A model generated the notes under the pieces. That model ran no database searches, was not told the origin of the DNA, and saw only the letters and a list, made by a program, of their open reading frames with translations. Shown here piece by piece: positions 7,988 through 16,837 of a stretch of 43,685 nt of DNA (position 1 is its first letter; the number at the start of each line of letters is the position of its first letter). The stretch spans positions 1 through 43,685 of the forward strand of contig CALCRR010000020.1 in NCBI GenBank assembly GCA_937894495.1, read 5' to 3'. Origin of the DNA: an uncultured Ruminococcus sp. (GTDB lineage: Bacteria > Bacillota > Clostridia > Oscillospirales > Ruminococcaceae). The position numbers were made by a program, and so were the translations under genes.

Positions 7988-8278
7988 ATGCCAAATAAGG
8001 GAATTGATGATGTAAATAGAGATCAGAAAGTAGGAATAAGTGCAGCAATAGTGGCTGTTGCATCTGTTTCCGGAATAATTGGAGCAATTGCATCGTTAGT
8101 TAGTAAGAATAGCAAGTTGAGTAGTGAGAACAAAGCGCTTAACAACCAACTCAATGATAATCAGCAAAAAGTCGCAGAGTATAACAGCAAAGGTGGTTGG
8201 CATAGAGCAAGGAAGAAGCTTGATTTAAAAAACAATAGTGTCAACATCAATGAAAAAAAGGAGATCAACAATGAGTAA
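7988..8278 (+). CDS. Small membrane protein with coiled coil
   Basis: 96 residues. An N-terminal hydrophobic helix (VGISAAIVAVASVSGIIGAI, about residues 15-38) is followed by a coiled coil (SKLSSENKALNNQLNDNQQK) and a basic tail. The arrangement suggests a single-pass membrane anchor with a cytoplasmic coiled coil. AAAGGAG lies eight bases before the ATG. Its stop overlaps the next start (ATG 8271) by eight bases, indicating translational coupling. No family recognised. Confidence 0.6.
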   Translation: MPNKGIDDVNRDQKVGISAAIVAVASVSGIIGAIASLVSKNSKLSSENKALNNQLNDNQQKVAEYNSKGGWHRARKKLDLKNNSVNINEKKEINNE

Positions 8279-9446
8279 TATTACGCAAACCTTGCCCGAG
8301 GTATCCATAGCCTCGTCAAGACAGGTTCAGGAAACGATACAAGTTAAACGTGGAGCGTCGGCATATGCAGTTACGGCTGCTTTTATTGACAGGAATATTG
8401 ACAAGATCGATGAAGTAGGTGAACTGCTTGGCACAGTGCTTGCTCAAGGAGCAGTCAAGGGTATGTATGACAAGCAGTATTTTAAGCCCGATCAAAAATG
8501 GAAGAGCTTCTGGACAAGAAATATTTATCTGCGAGAGGACAAGCGTCAGGCTCTTGAAAATGAAAGAATGCTCATAGGAACGGGCGTACAGCTGCTTACC
8601 GAGAGTGCAGTAAAGATGGGTGCGCGTGCTTTGGGCGAATGGAGCGCAAAAAAGGATACTTTTATAACTTGTGAGCAGGTCTATGCGGTGCTTAACTCAT
8701 ATATTGCCTATGCTGAAAAGGGTGCTAATATACAGAGAGCAAATACAGAGCTGTCTAAGATACGCAATTCATTTCCGCTCGACATAAAGCAGAAGAAAAA
8801 GCTGTATGAAAAGTATAACGGAATTGCTGCGCCGCTTGAATTGCTCGATGTGTCCTCCTTAGCAACCAGCGAGAATAAGGAGCTTAGAAATGCGCTGGCT
8901 TATTTTCTGGTTGTTATAAACAGACAGCTTTATGAGGATCAGCAGCCCGGGAAGCTCCTGCTCCCTGATTACTACAGTCTTATTGATCTTAACGGAAAAT
9001 ATGGGAACGAATTCATGCTCGATAATCAGGATAACTATGACAGCATAGCTATGGATCATCAGATGTATCTTAGCTTGGCAAGAGGAATGATAACGAGTTT
9101 TTCAGCCGGTCTGCCAAATATAGACACCAATAAAATAGTAGACCGTGCTTCGGCAATGGCTAAATTTGACCCTTATGCTATCAGGAGAAAAAAGATAAAA
9201 GATACCGGAAAAGGTGGGGCAATTGCAGCCGCAGGAATATTTTTGCAGGAACCGGAACTTTTTAAAAACGGTGTAATGACAGCACTCGCTCAATTTATGC
9301 CTGACGAAGAACTTCTTACGACGGCAAGAGACAAATGCAAGTCATGGGGACTGGAAGATAAGGATATTGAAAATGTATTTTCGCAGATGCTGAAGCTGGA
9401 GGCAAAGAGCGCGCAGAGCGATGTGCCGATGCTTATGGATCTGTAA
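8271..9446 (+). CDS. Uncharacterized 391-residue protein of the GTPase operon
   Basis: The start is ATG 8271 with an AAGGAG site; the open frame extends 11 codons upstream but without a ribosome site. The protein is helical with mixed charge and has no clear signal peptide. A short hydrophobic Ala/Gly segment (GGAIAAAGIFL) lies near residue 320. An early segment (ASAYAVTAAFIDRNIDKIDE) and a later LRNALAYFLVVINRQLYE helix are its most regular parts. I recognise no family. Coupling to the coiled-coil membrane protein upstream and the GTPase downstream suggests a shared membrane-associated role. Confidence 0.55.
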   Translation: MSNITQTLPEVSIASSRQVQETIQVKRGASAYAVTAAFIDRNIDKIDEVGELLGTVLAQGAVKGMYDKQYFKPDQKWKSFWTRNIYLREDKRQALENERMLIGTGVQLLTESAVKMGARALGEWSAKKDTFITCEQVYAVLNSYIAYAEKGANIQRANTELSKIRNSFPLDIKQKKKLYEKYNGIAAPLELLDVSSLATSENKELRNALAYFLVVINRQLYEDQQPGKLLLPDYYSLIDLNGKYGNEFMLDNQDNYDSIAMDHQMYLSLARGMITSFSAGLPNIDTNKIVDRASAMAKFDPYAIRRKKIKDTGKGGAIAAAGIFLQEPELFKNGVMTALAQFMPDEELLTTARDKCKSWGLEDKDIENVFSQMLKLEAKSAQSDVPMLMDL

Positions 9447-9464
9447 TCATATGGAGGGATAAAT

Positions 9465-9629
9465 ATGTCAAAAAACAAGAAGAAAAAATTTAAACAGACG
9501 GTGGGTTATGTTGTCGGAAGTCTGGCATTTGGTGCCGCAGCAAGTATATTGATTCCTAAATACTTGAAATATGGATCTTCTTATATTTATGATCTTCAGA
9601 AGAAAATTGATAAATATAAAAGAAAATAA
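9465..9629 (+). CDS. 54-residue basic single-pass membrane protein
   Basis: ATG 9465 has a GGAGGG site 18 bases after the previous stop, and TAA ends it at 9629, 14 bases before the GTPase start. The product has a very basic head (SKNKKKKFKQ), one hydrophobic helix (VGYVVGSLAFGAAASILI) and a basic, Tyr-rich tail. Tight spacing on both sides and its own ribosome site support a real gene. It could recruit operon partners to the membrane. Confidence 0.65.
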   Translation: MSKNKKKKFKQTVGYVVGSLAFGAAASILIPKYLKYGSSYIYDLQKKIDKYKRK

Positions 9630-9643
9630 AAAAGGAGAATAAT

Positions 9644-10795
9644 ATGGAAATCAGTACAAACCAAATAGCAGATGAGGCTATAAAAGCAATCAGAGATAAA
9701 ATTAAAAATCTTACACGGCTTAATATAGCAATTGTTGGAAAAAGCGGAGTAGGCAAAAGTACATTGATCAATAGTATGTTCAGGGATGATCTTGCAAAGA
9801 CCGGTAAAGGAATGCCTGTGACTCAAGAGTTTCGTGAGATTACAAAAGAAGATTATCCATTATCGATCTTTGATACACCGGGATTTGAGTTGGGGAAAAA
9901 TCAACAGGATAATGTAAAAAAAGAATTGCTTGCACTTATTCAAAAACGAAATGCAACAAGGGATATAAACCAATATATACATTGTATTTGGTATTGTGTT
10001 AATACAACCTCTGACCGTATAGAACCTGAAGAGGAAAAATGGCTTAGAGAATTCACTGAGGAAAATGAAATAAATCAAGTTCCTGTCATAGTTATTCTTA
10101 CTAAATCTTATTTTGCTGACGATGCGGAGGAAATGAAAAAGTATATTGAAGGACTTAACCTTAATATAATAAGTGTCGTTCCAGTATTAGCCAAAAGCAA
10201 AGGAAATATCGAAGCATTTGGACTTGATACGCTTCTTGCTGTAATGGAAGAGGCATTGCCCAGAGAACTTCGTGATTCCTTAAACAATGTGCAGATAGCG
10301 TCATTGGAAGCCAAAAAAAAAGCAGCTCAAGCAGCTGTGGCAGCAGCGGTAACAGTAGCATTTGCTGAAGGCTTTTCGCCTATCCCATTTTCTGATGCAT
10401 CACTTCTCGTACCTACTCAGGTCGCTATGATAGCATCAATAACAGCTATATTTGGAGTGGATATAAGCAAAAGTATCATAACAGGATTTGTATCATCAAC
10501 ATTGGGTGCTGGAGGTGCAACCATTTTAGGAAAAACTGCCGTGTCTAATATTCTTAAACTGATACCGGGAGCAGGTATCGTTCTTGGAGGAACGATCTCA
10601 GGAACTACAGCGGGACTGCTAACTACCGCCCTCGGTGAGTCATATATTCAGTTGATGATCAAGGTCTATAATGGAGAGATAAGTAAAAGTCAGCTTGAAA
10701 CGTCAAGAGGGCAGGAGGAGCTTAAAGCTATTTTTAAATCAGAGCTAAAAAAAGAACGTAAAAATATCTCTAAACGTGAAAAGATAAATGTATAG
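9644..10795 (+). CDS. GTPase with DUF697-like membrane-associated tail
   Basis: 383 residues. The G domain shows G1 GKSGVGKS at 32-39 and a G3 DTPGFE near residue 76. The G4 position reads ILTKSY, lacking the Asp of the usual TKxD guanine-specificity motif. The C-terminal half (RELRDSLNNVQIASLEAKKK, then AVTVAFAEGFSPIPFSDASL and several Ala/Gly-rich hydrophobic helices) matches the DUF697 type found on Era/YfjP-like and IRG-like GTPases that act at membranes. AAAGGAG precedes the ATG. As last gene of the five-gene operon it is probably the energy-using component; membrane remodelling or a defence role is inference. Confidence 0.8.
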   Translation: MEISTNQIADEAIKAIRDKIKNLTRLNIAIVGKSGVGKSTLINSMFRDDLAKTGKGMPVTQEFREITKEDYPLSIFDTPGFELGKNQQDNVKKELLALIQKRNATRDINQYIHCIWYCVNTTSDRIEPEEEKWLREFTEENEINQVPVIVILTKSYFADDAEEMKKYIEGLNLNIISVVPVLAKSKGNIEAFGLDTLLAVMEEALPRELRDSLNNVQIASLEAKKKAAQAAVAAAVTVAFAEGFSPIPFSDASLLVPTQVAMIASITAIFGVDISKSIITGFVSSTLGAGGATILGKTAVSNILKLIPGAGIVLGGTISGTTAGLLTTALGESYIQLMIKVYNGEISKSQLETSRGQEELKAIFKSELKKERKNISKREKINV

Positions 10796-10814
10796 TAATA
10801 TATCCGGAAAAAGT

Positions 10815-11027
10815 ATGTCTGTACAATACACAAATCTGAAAAACAAAGGCAGCCGCCACTGCGCCTTCTGCAAATACTGGAATGACAGGGTCGATACCCA
10901 CATAAAGCACAAGTCCCGTGACGTTTGGGAGTATGAGCCGTTTGCGACAGAGTATTGTCAGAAGCGCAGACTGCCTACGCATGGTATAAGCACTTGTCCG
11001 AAGTATGAGTGCAAGATAAATATGTGA
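10815..11027 (+). CDS. Small cysteine-rich protein, probably zinc-binding
   Basis: About 70 residues with five cysteines and aromatic residues: CAFCKYWND near the start, then EYC, STC and YEC. The pattern suggests a small zinc-bound fold. Two starts are possible: ATG 10788, overlapping the GTPase stop, or ATG 10815. Neither has a strong ribosome site; I chose 10815 because the conserved-looking part begins just after it. Similar small proteins are frequent on Clostridia mobile elements, function unknown. A terminator follows. Confidence 0.5.
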   Translation: MSVQYTNLKNKGSRHCAFCKYWNDRVDTHIKHKSRDVWEYEPFATEYCQKRRLPTHGISTCPKYECKINM

Positions 11028-11029
11028 TG

Positions 11030-11064
11030 AAAAGGTCTGCATCGTGAAAGGTGCAGACTTTTTT
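11030..11064 (+). terminator. Terminator of the GTPase operon
   Basis: Stem GTCTGCA / TGCAGAC with a ten-base loop, followed by a T run, directly after the Cys-rich gene. Confidence 0.8.
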
Positions 11065-11074
11065 CACCCCATTA

Positions 11075-11103
11075 TTGACTAACCGCCCCGAATGTGCTAT
11101 AAT
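11075..11103 (+). promoter_or_regulatory. Sigma-A promoter of the AAA ATPase gene
   Basis: TTGACT at 11075-11080, 17-base spacer, TATAAT at 11098-11103, followed by a purine-rich GGGAGG ribosome site before ATG 11142. Confidence 0.85.
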
Positions 11104-11141
11104 AATAACAAACCAACCGCACAGCAAGGGAGGCGAGCACC

Positions 11142-12710
11142 ATGCCGAAAAAATTCAATATCACAGGCAACTGCATACCCGACAGGCACTATATGGTTGA
11201 CCTGACAAGCAGGCTTCAACAGATAAAGGCGCTGGTCGATGACGAGCAGTATTTCGTAATAAACCGCGGCAGACAGTACGGCAAGACCACAACGCTCCGT
11301 GCGCTGGCGCAGTATCTGGCAGACGAGTATTATGTAATATCGCTGGATTTTCAGATGCAGATGAGCAGCCAGAAATTCGAGAGCGAAAATATCTTTTCCG
11401 TCACACTTGCGAAAATAATCATCAGGGCGTTCAGACAGCTTGGCATTGATAAGCTCTTTGAGACTGAAATAGACGAAATAAGATCAAATATCTCTGATAT
11501 GAAGGACAGCTTCGGGCTGGTCGATCTGTTTCTGTCGCTCAACGATATTTGCGGCGTTTCGGATAAGCCGATAGTGCTCATAGTTGACGAGGTGGATCAG
11601 GCATCGAACAATCAGGTGTTTCTTGATTTTCTTGCGCAGCTGAGGGGCTATTATATCAACCGTGATGTGTCACCGACGTTCCGTTCTGTCATACTTGCGG
11701 GAGTTCATGACATTCGCAATCTGAAGCAGAAAATACACCCCGATGAAGCCCACAAGCACAACAGTCCGTGGAATATCGCGTCAAAATTCGATGTTGATAT
11801 GAGCTTTTCGCCTGCGGATATTTCCACCATGCTGAATGAGTATGAGAACGATCATCATACCGGGATGGATATTAACGAGATCACGCAGTGTATTTATGGT
11901 TATACGTCCGGTTATCCAGTTCTTGTGTCGGGAATATGTAAGCATTTAGACGAAGATATTCATGAATGGTCGATCAACGGTATTGCCAAAGCCTTTGATA
12001 TTCTTACCAGCGAGAGAACCGTTCTTTTTGATTCATTGATAAACAAGCTTGAAGATGATGATAAGCTGAATTCTCTTGTAAGGTCTGTGCTTTTCGAGGG
12101 CAGAGAGTACTCATTTAGTCTTATGAATGATTCACAGAATACGGCAATCATGTACGGATTTTTAAAGAATGATAATGGCAAGGCTGTCCCTGCCAATAAA
12201 GTCTTTGAAAAGGTATTTTACGAATGGTATCTCACGCAGCAGGATCCGGAATCACCTATACGCAAGCTTGGTGAGAACGACAAAAACCGGTTCATCACAG
12301 ACGGCAGGCTGAACATGAGACTTGTGCTTGAAAAGTTTGTCGCACATTTTGATGACCTCTACGGCGACCGTTCTGAAAAGTTTCTTGAAGAGGACGGCAG
12401 GCGTTATTTTCTGCTCTATCTTCGACCGATAATCAATGGCACGGGCAACTACTATGTTGAAGCCCGGACGAGGAACAACCGCCGCACTGATGTGATAGTG
12501 GACTACAAGGGCGAACAGTTCGTTATCGAGATGAAGATATGGCGCGGTGACGAGTACAACGCTCGCGGCGAACAGCAGCTCACCGAGTATCTTGATTACT
12601 ATCACATTGACAATGGATATATGCTCAGCTTCTGCTTTAACAAGAGCAAAACTGTCGGCGTGACCGAGCTGAAGATCGGCGATAAAACCATCATCGAAGC
12701 TCTCGTCTGA
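11142..12710 (+). CDS. AAA-type ATPase with C-terminal PD-(D/E)XK nuclease-like domain
   Basis: 522 residues. An AAA_35-like ATPase domain has the P-loop GRQYGKTT at 43-50 and Walker B VLIVDEVD near 147, followed by a winged-helix-like region. The last 100 residues contain RTDVIVDYKG then QFVIEMKIWRG, the D...ExK core of a PDDEXK_9-type nuclease fold. The family is abundant and often multicopy in gut Clostridia and Bacteroidetes; its function is unsettled, with defence and mobile-element control suggested. It is a single-gene unit with its own promoter. Confident on domains, not on role. Confidence 0.75.
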   Translation: MPKKFNITGNCIPDRHYMVDLTSRLQQIKALVDDEQYFVINRGRQYGKTTTLRALAQYLADEYYVISLDFQMQMSSQKFESENIFSVTLAKIIIRAFRQLGIDKLFETEIDEIRSNISDMKDSFGLVDLFLSLNDICGVSDKPIVLIVDEVDQASNNQVFLDFLAQLRGYYINRDVSPTFRSVILAGVHDIRNLKQKIHPDEAHKHNSPWNIASKFDVDMSFSPADISTMLNEYENDHHTGMDINEITQCIYGYTSGYPVLVSGICKHLDEDIHEWSINGIAKAFDILTSERTVLFDSLINKLEDDDKLNSLVRSVLFEGREYSFSLMNDSQNTAIMYGFLKNDNGKAVPANKVFEKVFYEWYLTQQDPESPIRKLGENDKNRFITDGRLNMRLVLEKFVAHFDDLYGDRSEKFLEEDGRRYFLLYLRPIINGTGNYYVEARTRNNRRTDVIVDYKGEQFVIEMKIWRGDEYNARGEQQLTEYLDYYHIDNGYMLSFCFNKSKTVGVTELKIGDKTIIEALV

Positions 12711-12743
12711 CTTACGCCCACTTTACGCCCAACTTACGCCCAT
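12711..12743 (+). repeat. Three tandem copies of a TTACGCCCA motif
   Basis: Directly after the ATPase stop, TTACGCCCA, TTTACGCCCA and CTTACGCCCA follow at 11-base spacing. The purpose is unknown; the spacing of one helical turn would suit a protein-binding site. Confidence 0.6.
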
Positions 12744-13439
12744 TTGATGAAATCATGTGAGAAAATGAGAGGTTTTATGGCGTAGGTGGAAATGCGGAAA
12801 TGACGGAATAACAGGGTTTATGAGGTTTTGAGATGGTATGAAATTTGGGGTAGTTGTTTCCCGACGATGAAGTCATTGGACTGAAAAACGCAGTAATACC
12901 GCAGTTTGCGAGGTCATATACTTGAATTTGACCCCAATTTGACCCCAAAATAAAGCAGTGCAGAAAAGAACCCTAAAGCAATAGTAATTGAAAAGACCGA
13001 TCCGGTGGGGTCGGTCTTTTTGTTTGGTCGTGTGATCTAAAGTATCCCTGTGATTTATTCTGCAATCAGGAACAACTATGCATATTGTCATTTGCTGTAA
13101 TAATACACATTTACAATGAATCCTAACATAAACGGAAGAACTGTTATTTATCATAAAAAAGGTGAGCCTAGTTATGATAATTATTTTGTTGAAGGCAAAA
13201 CAAATATTTTCAAAAATACTTCCGGTGGAGTTTAAAGTCGTTTTATCGCTACGCAAGTCATGAGTATTGTATCGGCAATATCTTTATCACACAGCTTACC
13301 ACCCTTGGTCACGCTATGGGCTACCTGATTGAACGAATTGGAGATAGACGAAATATATCGCGTTAACTAAACAACCACATCCCCGATTTGAGAAATCTTT
13401 TCGGGGGTCTTTGCGCCCCAGCGAGGGTGCGAGGCTGGG
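12744..13439. other. Gene-poor stretch with short gene fragments and terminators
   Basis: No intact gene is visible. A doubled TTTGACCCCAA motif (about 12925-12950) precedes a terminator. A 39-codon frame (13116-13235, + strand) has no ribosome site. A frame ending at about 13365 on the + strand (TTLGHAMGYLIERIGDR) looks like the C-terminus of a lost protein. A second terminator-like hairpin (CCCCGA / TCGGGG) lies near 13380-13405. The mixture suggests repeated insertion and deletion. Confidence 0.5.
12991..13022 (+). terminator. Rho-independent terminator
   Basis: Stem AAGACCGA / TCGGTCTT with a T run on the + strand and an A run on the other side, so it may act in both directions. No intact gene immediately precedes it. 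Confidence 0.75.
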
Positions 13440-13761
13440 GGCAGTGGGGGGAGATGGGAAGATTAAGAAGGATAAACTGGTTTTGTCAATATCCGTCCAG
13501 TCCGAAAAACCCAAAATCTGAAGATCAAGCAGCATTCTGCTTGTTGATGGAGACCTCTCGGTAAGCGACAGGCGGCATTCCGTTTGGGTTTGTGTAGTTG
13601 AAAAACTGCTTCTTAAAAGGTTCCCGGAGTGCAAGGAGATATATGACGAGCTACAGGATGCGCAGATTGAAATGAGCTCTCTTGCTTCTCGTTCCGAGTT
13701 CGCCAAGGGTATGCGTGTGGGAGCACAGCTTATGCTTGAGCTCATTAAGCCCTTGAAATAA
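13440..13761 (+). pseudogene. Remnant of a small helical protein (DUF6809-like C-terminus)
   Basis: The + strand codes for a frame with one internal stop (TGA 13519-13521). The part before it reads KIKKDKLVLSISVQSEKPKI. After the stop it continues and ends FPECKEIYDELQDAQIEMSS, then FAKGMRVGAQLMLELIKPLK, which resembles the C-terminal end of small DUF6809-type proteins. The long antisense frame over this region is a shadow. The low similarity of the first half suggests a chimeric or decayed gene. Confidence 0.4.
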
Positions 13762-13797
13762 GCTGAACAATGTATAAAACTTTTGCATAAAATAAAT

Positions 13798-13836
13798 ACT
13801 GCCCGTATACTGCCGAATCAGCGGTATATGGGCAGT
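13798..13836 (+). terminator. Hairpin after the decayed gene
   Basis: ACTGCCC...GGGCAGT arms with internal GTATAC/GGTATA pairing form a long stem. The T run is weak, so termination is uncertain. Confidence 0.5.
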
Positions 13837-13860
13837 TTAATGGCGATAGTTCGTGAATAG

Positions 13861-14028
13861 TATAACGAGCAGTACGCCGAGTACAATGATGCCAAGCTTA
13901 TTGAAATCGACTGGACGAAGTTCGGGCAACTCTATGGGAAATGGAAGTCGAAGAACCTCACGGGCAGAGACTTTATACGGAGAATGGGCTACCGTCACAT
14001 TATTGCTTGTACATACTTGTTGACATAA
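13861..14028 (+). pseudogene. C-terminal fragment resembling a serine resolvase tail
   Basis: A 55-codon frame without a start (preceded by a stop at 13858) reads IEIDWTKFGQLYGKWKSKNL then TGRDFIRRMGYR. This has the pattern of the helix-turn-helix tail of small serine recombinases, where a WKSG-ITA-type linker leads to the DNA-binding helices. It runs into the 3' end of the HD-GYP gene, so it is cut off on both sides. This marks a likely recombination junction near 13990. Confidence 0.35.
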
Positions 14029-15451
14029 GTATACCGCTGACGATGGACTTAAGTTCGTCGATCAGATCATCATTGTGAGAAAGGATAAATCCGATGTCTC
14101 CGTTTTTGGCGGCATCCTCGAGAGCCTTTGCATCTTTGGAGAGCTTTTCGGCGCCTATAGTTCTGGAGGCGCTCTTCAGCGAATGAACGGTGATCCTGTA
14201 TTTTTCAAGGTCTCTGTTCTCCAGACTGAGGGTAAGCTTATCTATACGCTCATCGGCCATCTGAACGAATTCGTCCAGCATCTCGACATAGAAATCTATA
14301 TCGTTCATGCAGTATTTCATGCCGATTGCGGTGTTGAGCCCGCCGGTCTCCAGCATAGCAAGAAAGCCGAACACATTCTCTCCGGCGACAGCCTCTTCCT
14401 TAACGTCCTCCGTTTTTTCTTCGGATATCTGTTCCCTCATCGTGTATTTCTTATCCTCGGAAATGACTGTAAGCATTATGTCGGCAAAGTCGGGGTCGAA
14501 CTGTGTGCCCTTTCCTTTCTTGATTTCTTCAACAATGTATGTCTGGGCAAATACGTCGTGGTAGCTCCGCCTTGAGGACATTGCATCATATGCGTCTGCC
14601 ACGGCGATAATGCGGGCCTCCTCCGGGATCTCCTTGCCCTTGAGCCCGTCGGGATAGCCCCTGCCGTCATAGCGCTCATGGTGCCACCTGGCGCCTATGG
14701 CAAGCTTCGGCATTTCCGTGATATTTCTGAGTATCTCAAATCCGACTGTCGGGTGAGTTTTGATAATGTTGTATTCGTCTTGGTCAAGACCGGATTTCTT
14801 GTTGATAATGGTATCGGGGATTCCTATCTTGCCTACATCATGCAGAAGGCCCATCATATAGATCTCCTCCTGCGCCCTTTCGGAATAGCCTGCACGTCTT
14901 GCTATCTCTCTGGAATACTCCGCAACGCGGGAGGAATGACCCTTGGTGTATCTATCCTTGGCATCAATTGTTCCCGTCAGAGTCTTGACGATCTGGAGAG
15001 ACAGGCGCTCATTCTTTTTGTGCTCCCTGATGATCTCCTTGGTCATGCTCCTGACCTCTTTTTTAAGGTCGTTCTGCAGGCGCATAAGCTCAATGGTATT
15101 TCTGACGCGCATAATAAGTACCGAAGGAACAAAGGGCTTGGCGACAAAATCCATTGCTCCGGCTAAAAGAGCTCTTGTTTCAGTATCGGCATCGCTGTCG
15201 GCAGTCAGAAAAATAACAGGTATATCGCGGCAGTACTTTTCCTTTTTAAGACGCAGCAGCGTTTCAAAGCCGTCGATGCCCTCCATATGCAGGTCAAGCA
15301 GGATAACATCGGGGGTATTATCCTTCACATACTCCAGAAGCTCCTCGCCTGAACCGAGACAGTCCACATTATAGCCGTGAAAGCTCAGTATCCTATCTGC
15401 TGCCTTAAGATTTGATGCATCGTCATCGACAACAGCAGCCCAGTAACCCAT
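14000..15451 (-). CDS. Response regulator with HD-GYP and HPt domains
   Basis: 483 residues. The REC domain has acidic residues near 9-11, phospho-acceptor D53 (LLDLHM) and K105 (AKPF). The HD-GYP phosphodiesterase domain at about 155-335 has HD at 204-205 (LLHDVGKIG), HH at 257-258 and an intact GYP at 265-267. The C-terminal HPt domain has its phospho-histidine at 423 (TVHSLKSASRT). It would hydrolyse cyclic di-GMP under phosphorelay control. An unusual point is the HPt at the end of an output response regulator, which lets it receive or pass phosphate in a relay with the lone REC and the hybrid kinase upstream. The three genes lie close together on the - strand. Confidence 0.9.
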   Translation of the reverse strand: MGYWAAVVDDDASNLKAADRILSFHGYNVDCLGSGEELLEYVKDNTPDVILLDLHMEGIDGFETLLRLKKEKYCRDIPVIFLTADSDADTETRALLAGAMDFVAKPFVPSVLIMRVRNTIELMRLQNDLKKEVRSMTKEIIREHKKNERLSLQIVKTLTGTIDAKDRYTKGHSSRVAEYSREIARRAGYSERAQEEIYMMGLLHDVGKIGIPDTIINKKSGLDQDEYNIIKTHPTVGFEILRNITEMPKLAIGARWHHERYDGRGYPDGLKGKEIPEEARIIAVADAYDAMSSRRSYHDVFAQTYIVEEIKKGKGTQFDPDFADIMLTVISEDKKYTMREQISEEKTEDVKEEAVAGENVFGFLAMLETGGLNTAIGMKYCMNDIDFYVEMLDEFVQMADERIDKLTLSLENRDLEKYRITVHSLKSASRTIGAEKLSKDAKALEDAAKNGDIGFILSHNDDLIDELKSIVSGILMSTSMYKQ

Positions 15452-15468
15452 TTTGATCTCCTCACTCT

Positions 15469-15813
15469 CTATCCTTTTATGACCGAATAAACATCAGCTG
15501 CATTAAGGGGCTTTTCGATAAGACCCTCTGCCCCAAGGGCAACAGCTTTATCCCTTATCTCACTGCTGACGCTGCCGGACATCATACACACCCTGACATC
15601 AATACCGCTTTGTCTGATCTCCTCAAGTGTTTCAAAGCCGTTTTTTTCGGGCATCTCCACATCAATAAATACCAGATCGGGACTTTGCTCCCTGATAAGT
15701 GCGATCCCCTCGTCCCCGGAGCCTGCGGCAAGGGCTTCATAGCCGCCCTTTTTCAGTATAAAGCCGGACATTCTCAGAATCATTGGGTCATCGTCTATAA
15801 ACAGCACCTTCAT
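15469..15813 (-). CDS. Single-domain response regulator
   Basis: 114 residues covering only a receiver domain: acidic pair in FIDDDP, phospho-acceptor D in LVFIDVEMP near 51, Ser in MMSG and Lys in EKPL. No output domain. Its ATG overlaps the upstream kinase stop (ATGA), so it is coupled to the hybrid kinase and probably shuttles phosphate between its HPt and that of the HD-GYP protein. Confidence 0.9.
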   Translation of the reverse strand: MKVLFIDDDPMILRMSGFILKKGGYEALAAGSGDEGIALIREQSPDLVFIDVEMPEKNGFETLEEIRQSGIDVRVCMMSGSVSSEIRDKAVALGAEGLIEKPLNAADVYSVIKG

Positions 15814-16802
15814 AATTCCTTCACCCTTTCAATATTGTTAATCAGGTCTCTGTATTCCTTGATAAATTCAGCGTGGTTCGCATTGATATATCCTGTATCT
15901 CCGGCTGCTGCCGCTGCCTCGAGCTGCCTTGCGTGCTCGGAGACCACATCAGCGCCGACAGTCTTTGCGGCACTCTTTATGCTGTGAACCGTAATGCGGT
16001 AGAGCTCGTAATTCTTTTCCTCAAAGGCCTTTTCAAGCTGAGGGGCTTTATCCGCCTCAATGAAGCCTGCGAGCGTATCCATCCAGAACTCCCGGGAATC
16101 CATACAGTTATGCAGACCCGCAGCCACATTCAGTCCGGGGCACAGCTCAAAAAGCCTCCTGATCTCTGCAGCCGAGAAGCTGTCCTCCTCCGCGGGCAGC
16201 TCCCCACGCTTTTTCGAGGCGGGGACAGAACGCAACTGCTTCTTGCTCTCCGGCAGAGTTTTTCTGAGCAGCTTTTCCAGTTCCCTGCTCTCAATGGGCT
16301 TGGTAAGGTAGCCGTTGAAGCCCTCGGAGATATACATTTCCTTGGCGCCCATTATGGCATTTGCGGTAAGTGCAATAATAACGGTCTGCTCGCTTACAAG
16401 CGAAGCGCTGCGTATCTCACGGATGACCTCAATGCCGTCCATCTCCGGCATCATATGGTCAAGAAAGATAACATCATAGCTGCGCTGCTTTATTTTCTCC
16501 AGAGCCTTCCTGCCAGAATCGGCAGTATCGGACTTGATGCCGTAGAGGGAAAGCAGATTCTGTGCCACCTTAAGGTTCATAGAATTGTCATCGACTACAA
16601 GTACGTCTGCCTCGGGAGCATACAGGTACTCTCCTGTCTGACCGTCACGGTCTCCGGCTGAAAGCTGCTGCTCATAATTGCCCATAGGCTGTAGGTCGAT
16701 TATCTCCTGCTTCAATCTGAAACTGAAGGCTGAACCCTCGCCGTAGACGCTGCTCACCTCAAGCCTGCTGCCCATCTTTTCCAGCAGTACGAACTGCGCA
16801 CC
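15810..16802 (-). pseudogene. Hybrid histidine kinase, C-terminal part only (REC-HPt)
   Basis: The frame is open only from 16802. It begins in the last strand of a HATPase domain (LLEKMGSRLEVSS, then YGEGSAFSFRL) and continues into a receiver domain (VLVVDDNSMNL, FLDHMMPEMDG, LTKPIESREL) and an HPt domain (TVHSIKSAAKTVGA). The sensor, dimerization helices and most of the ATPase are missing because an unrelated sequence carrying a serine recombinase starts at about 16803, where a stop codon closes the frame. The missing front should lie at the far side of that element if the insertion is recent. The fragment from ATG 16775 could still be translated as a REC-HPt protein. Confidence 0.8.
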
Positions 16803-16837
16803 TTACGACTCTAAAAATACACCTATTTACGGCACTT

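Noticed and set aside
12711..12743. Tandem repeats considered as a CRISPR array
   Set aside because: Units are 11 bases with no spacers, and no cas gene is present in the window.
13314..13745. 143-codon frame on the - strand
   Set aside because: The + strand of the same interval codes for more protein-like, DUF6809-like residues; the Ser-rich antisense product has no ribosome site.
15873..16661. 262-codon frame on the + strand
   Set aside because: Antisense shadow of the REC-HPt kinase remnant.
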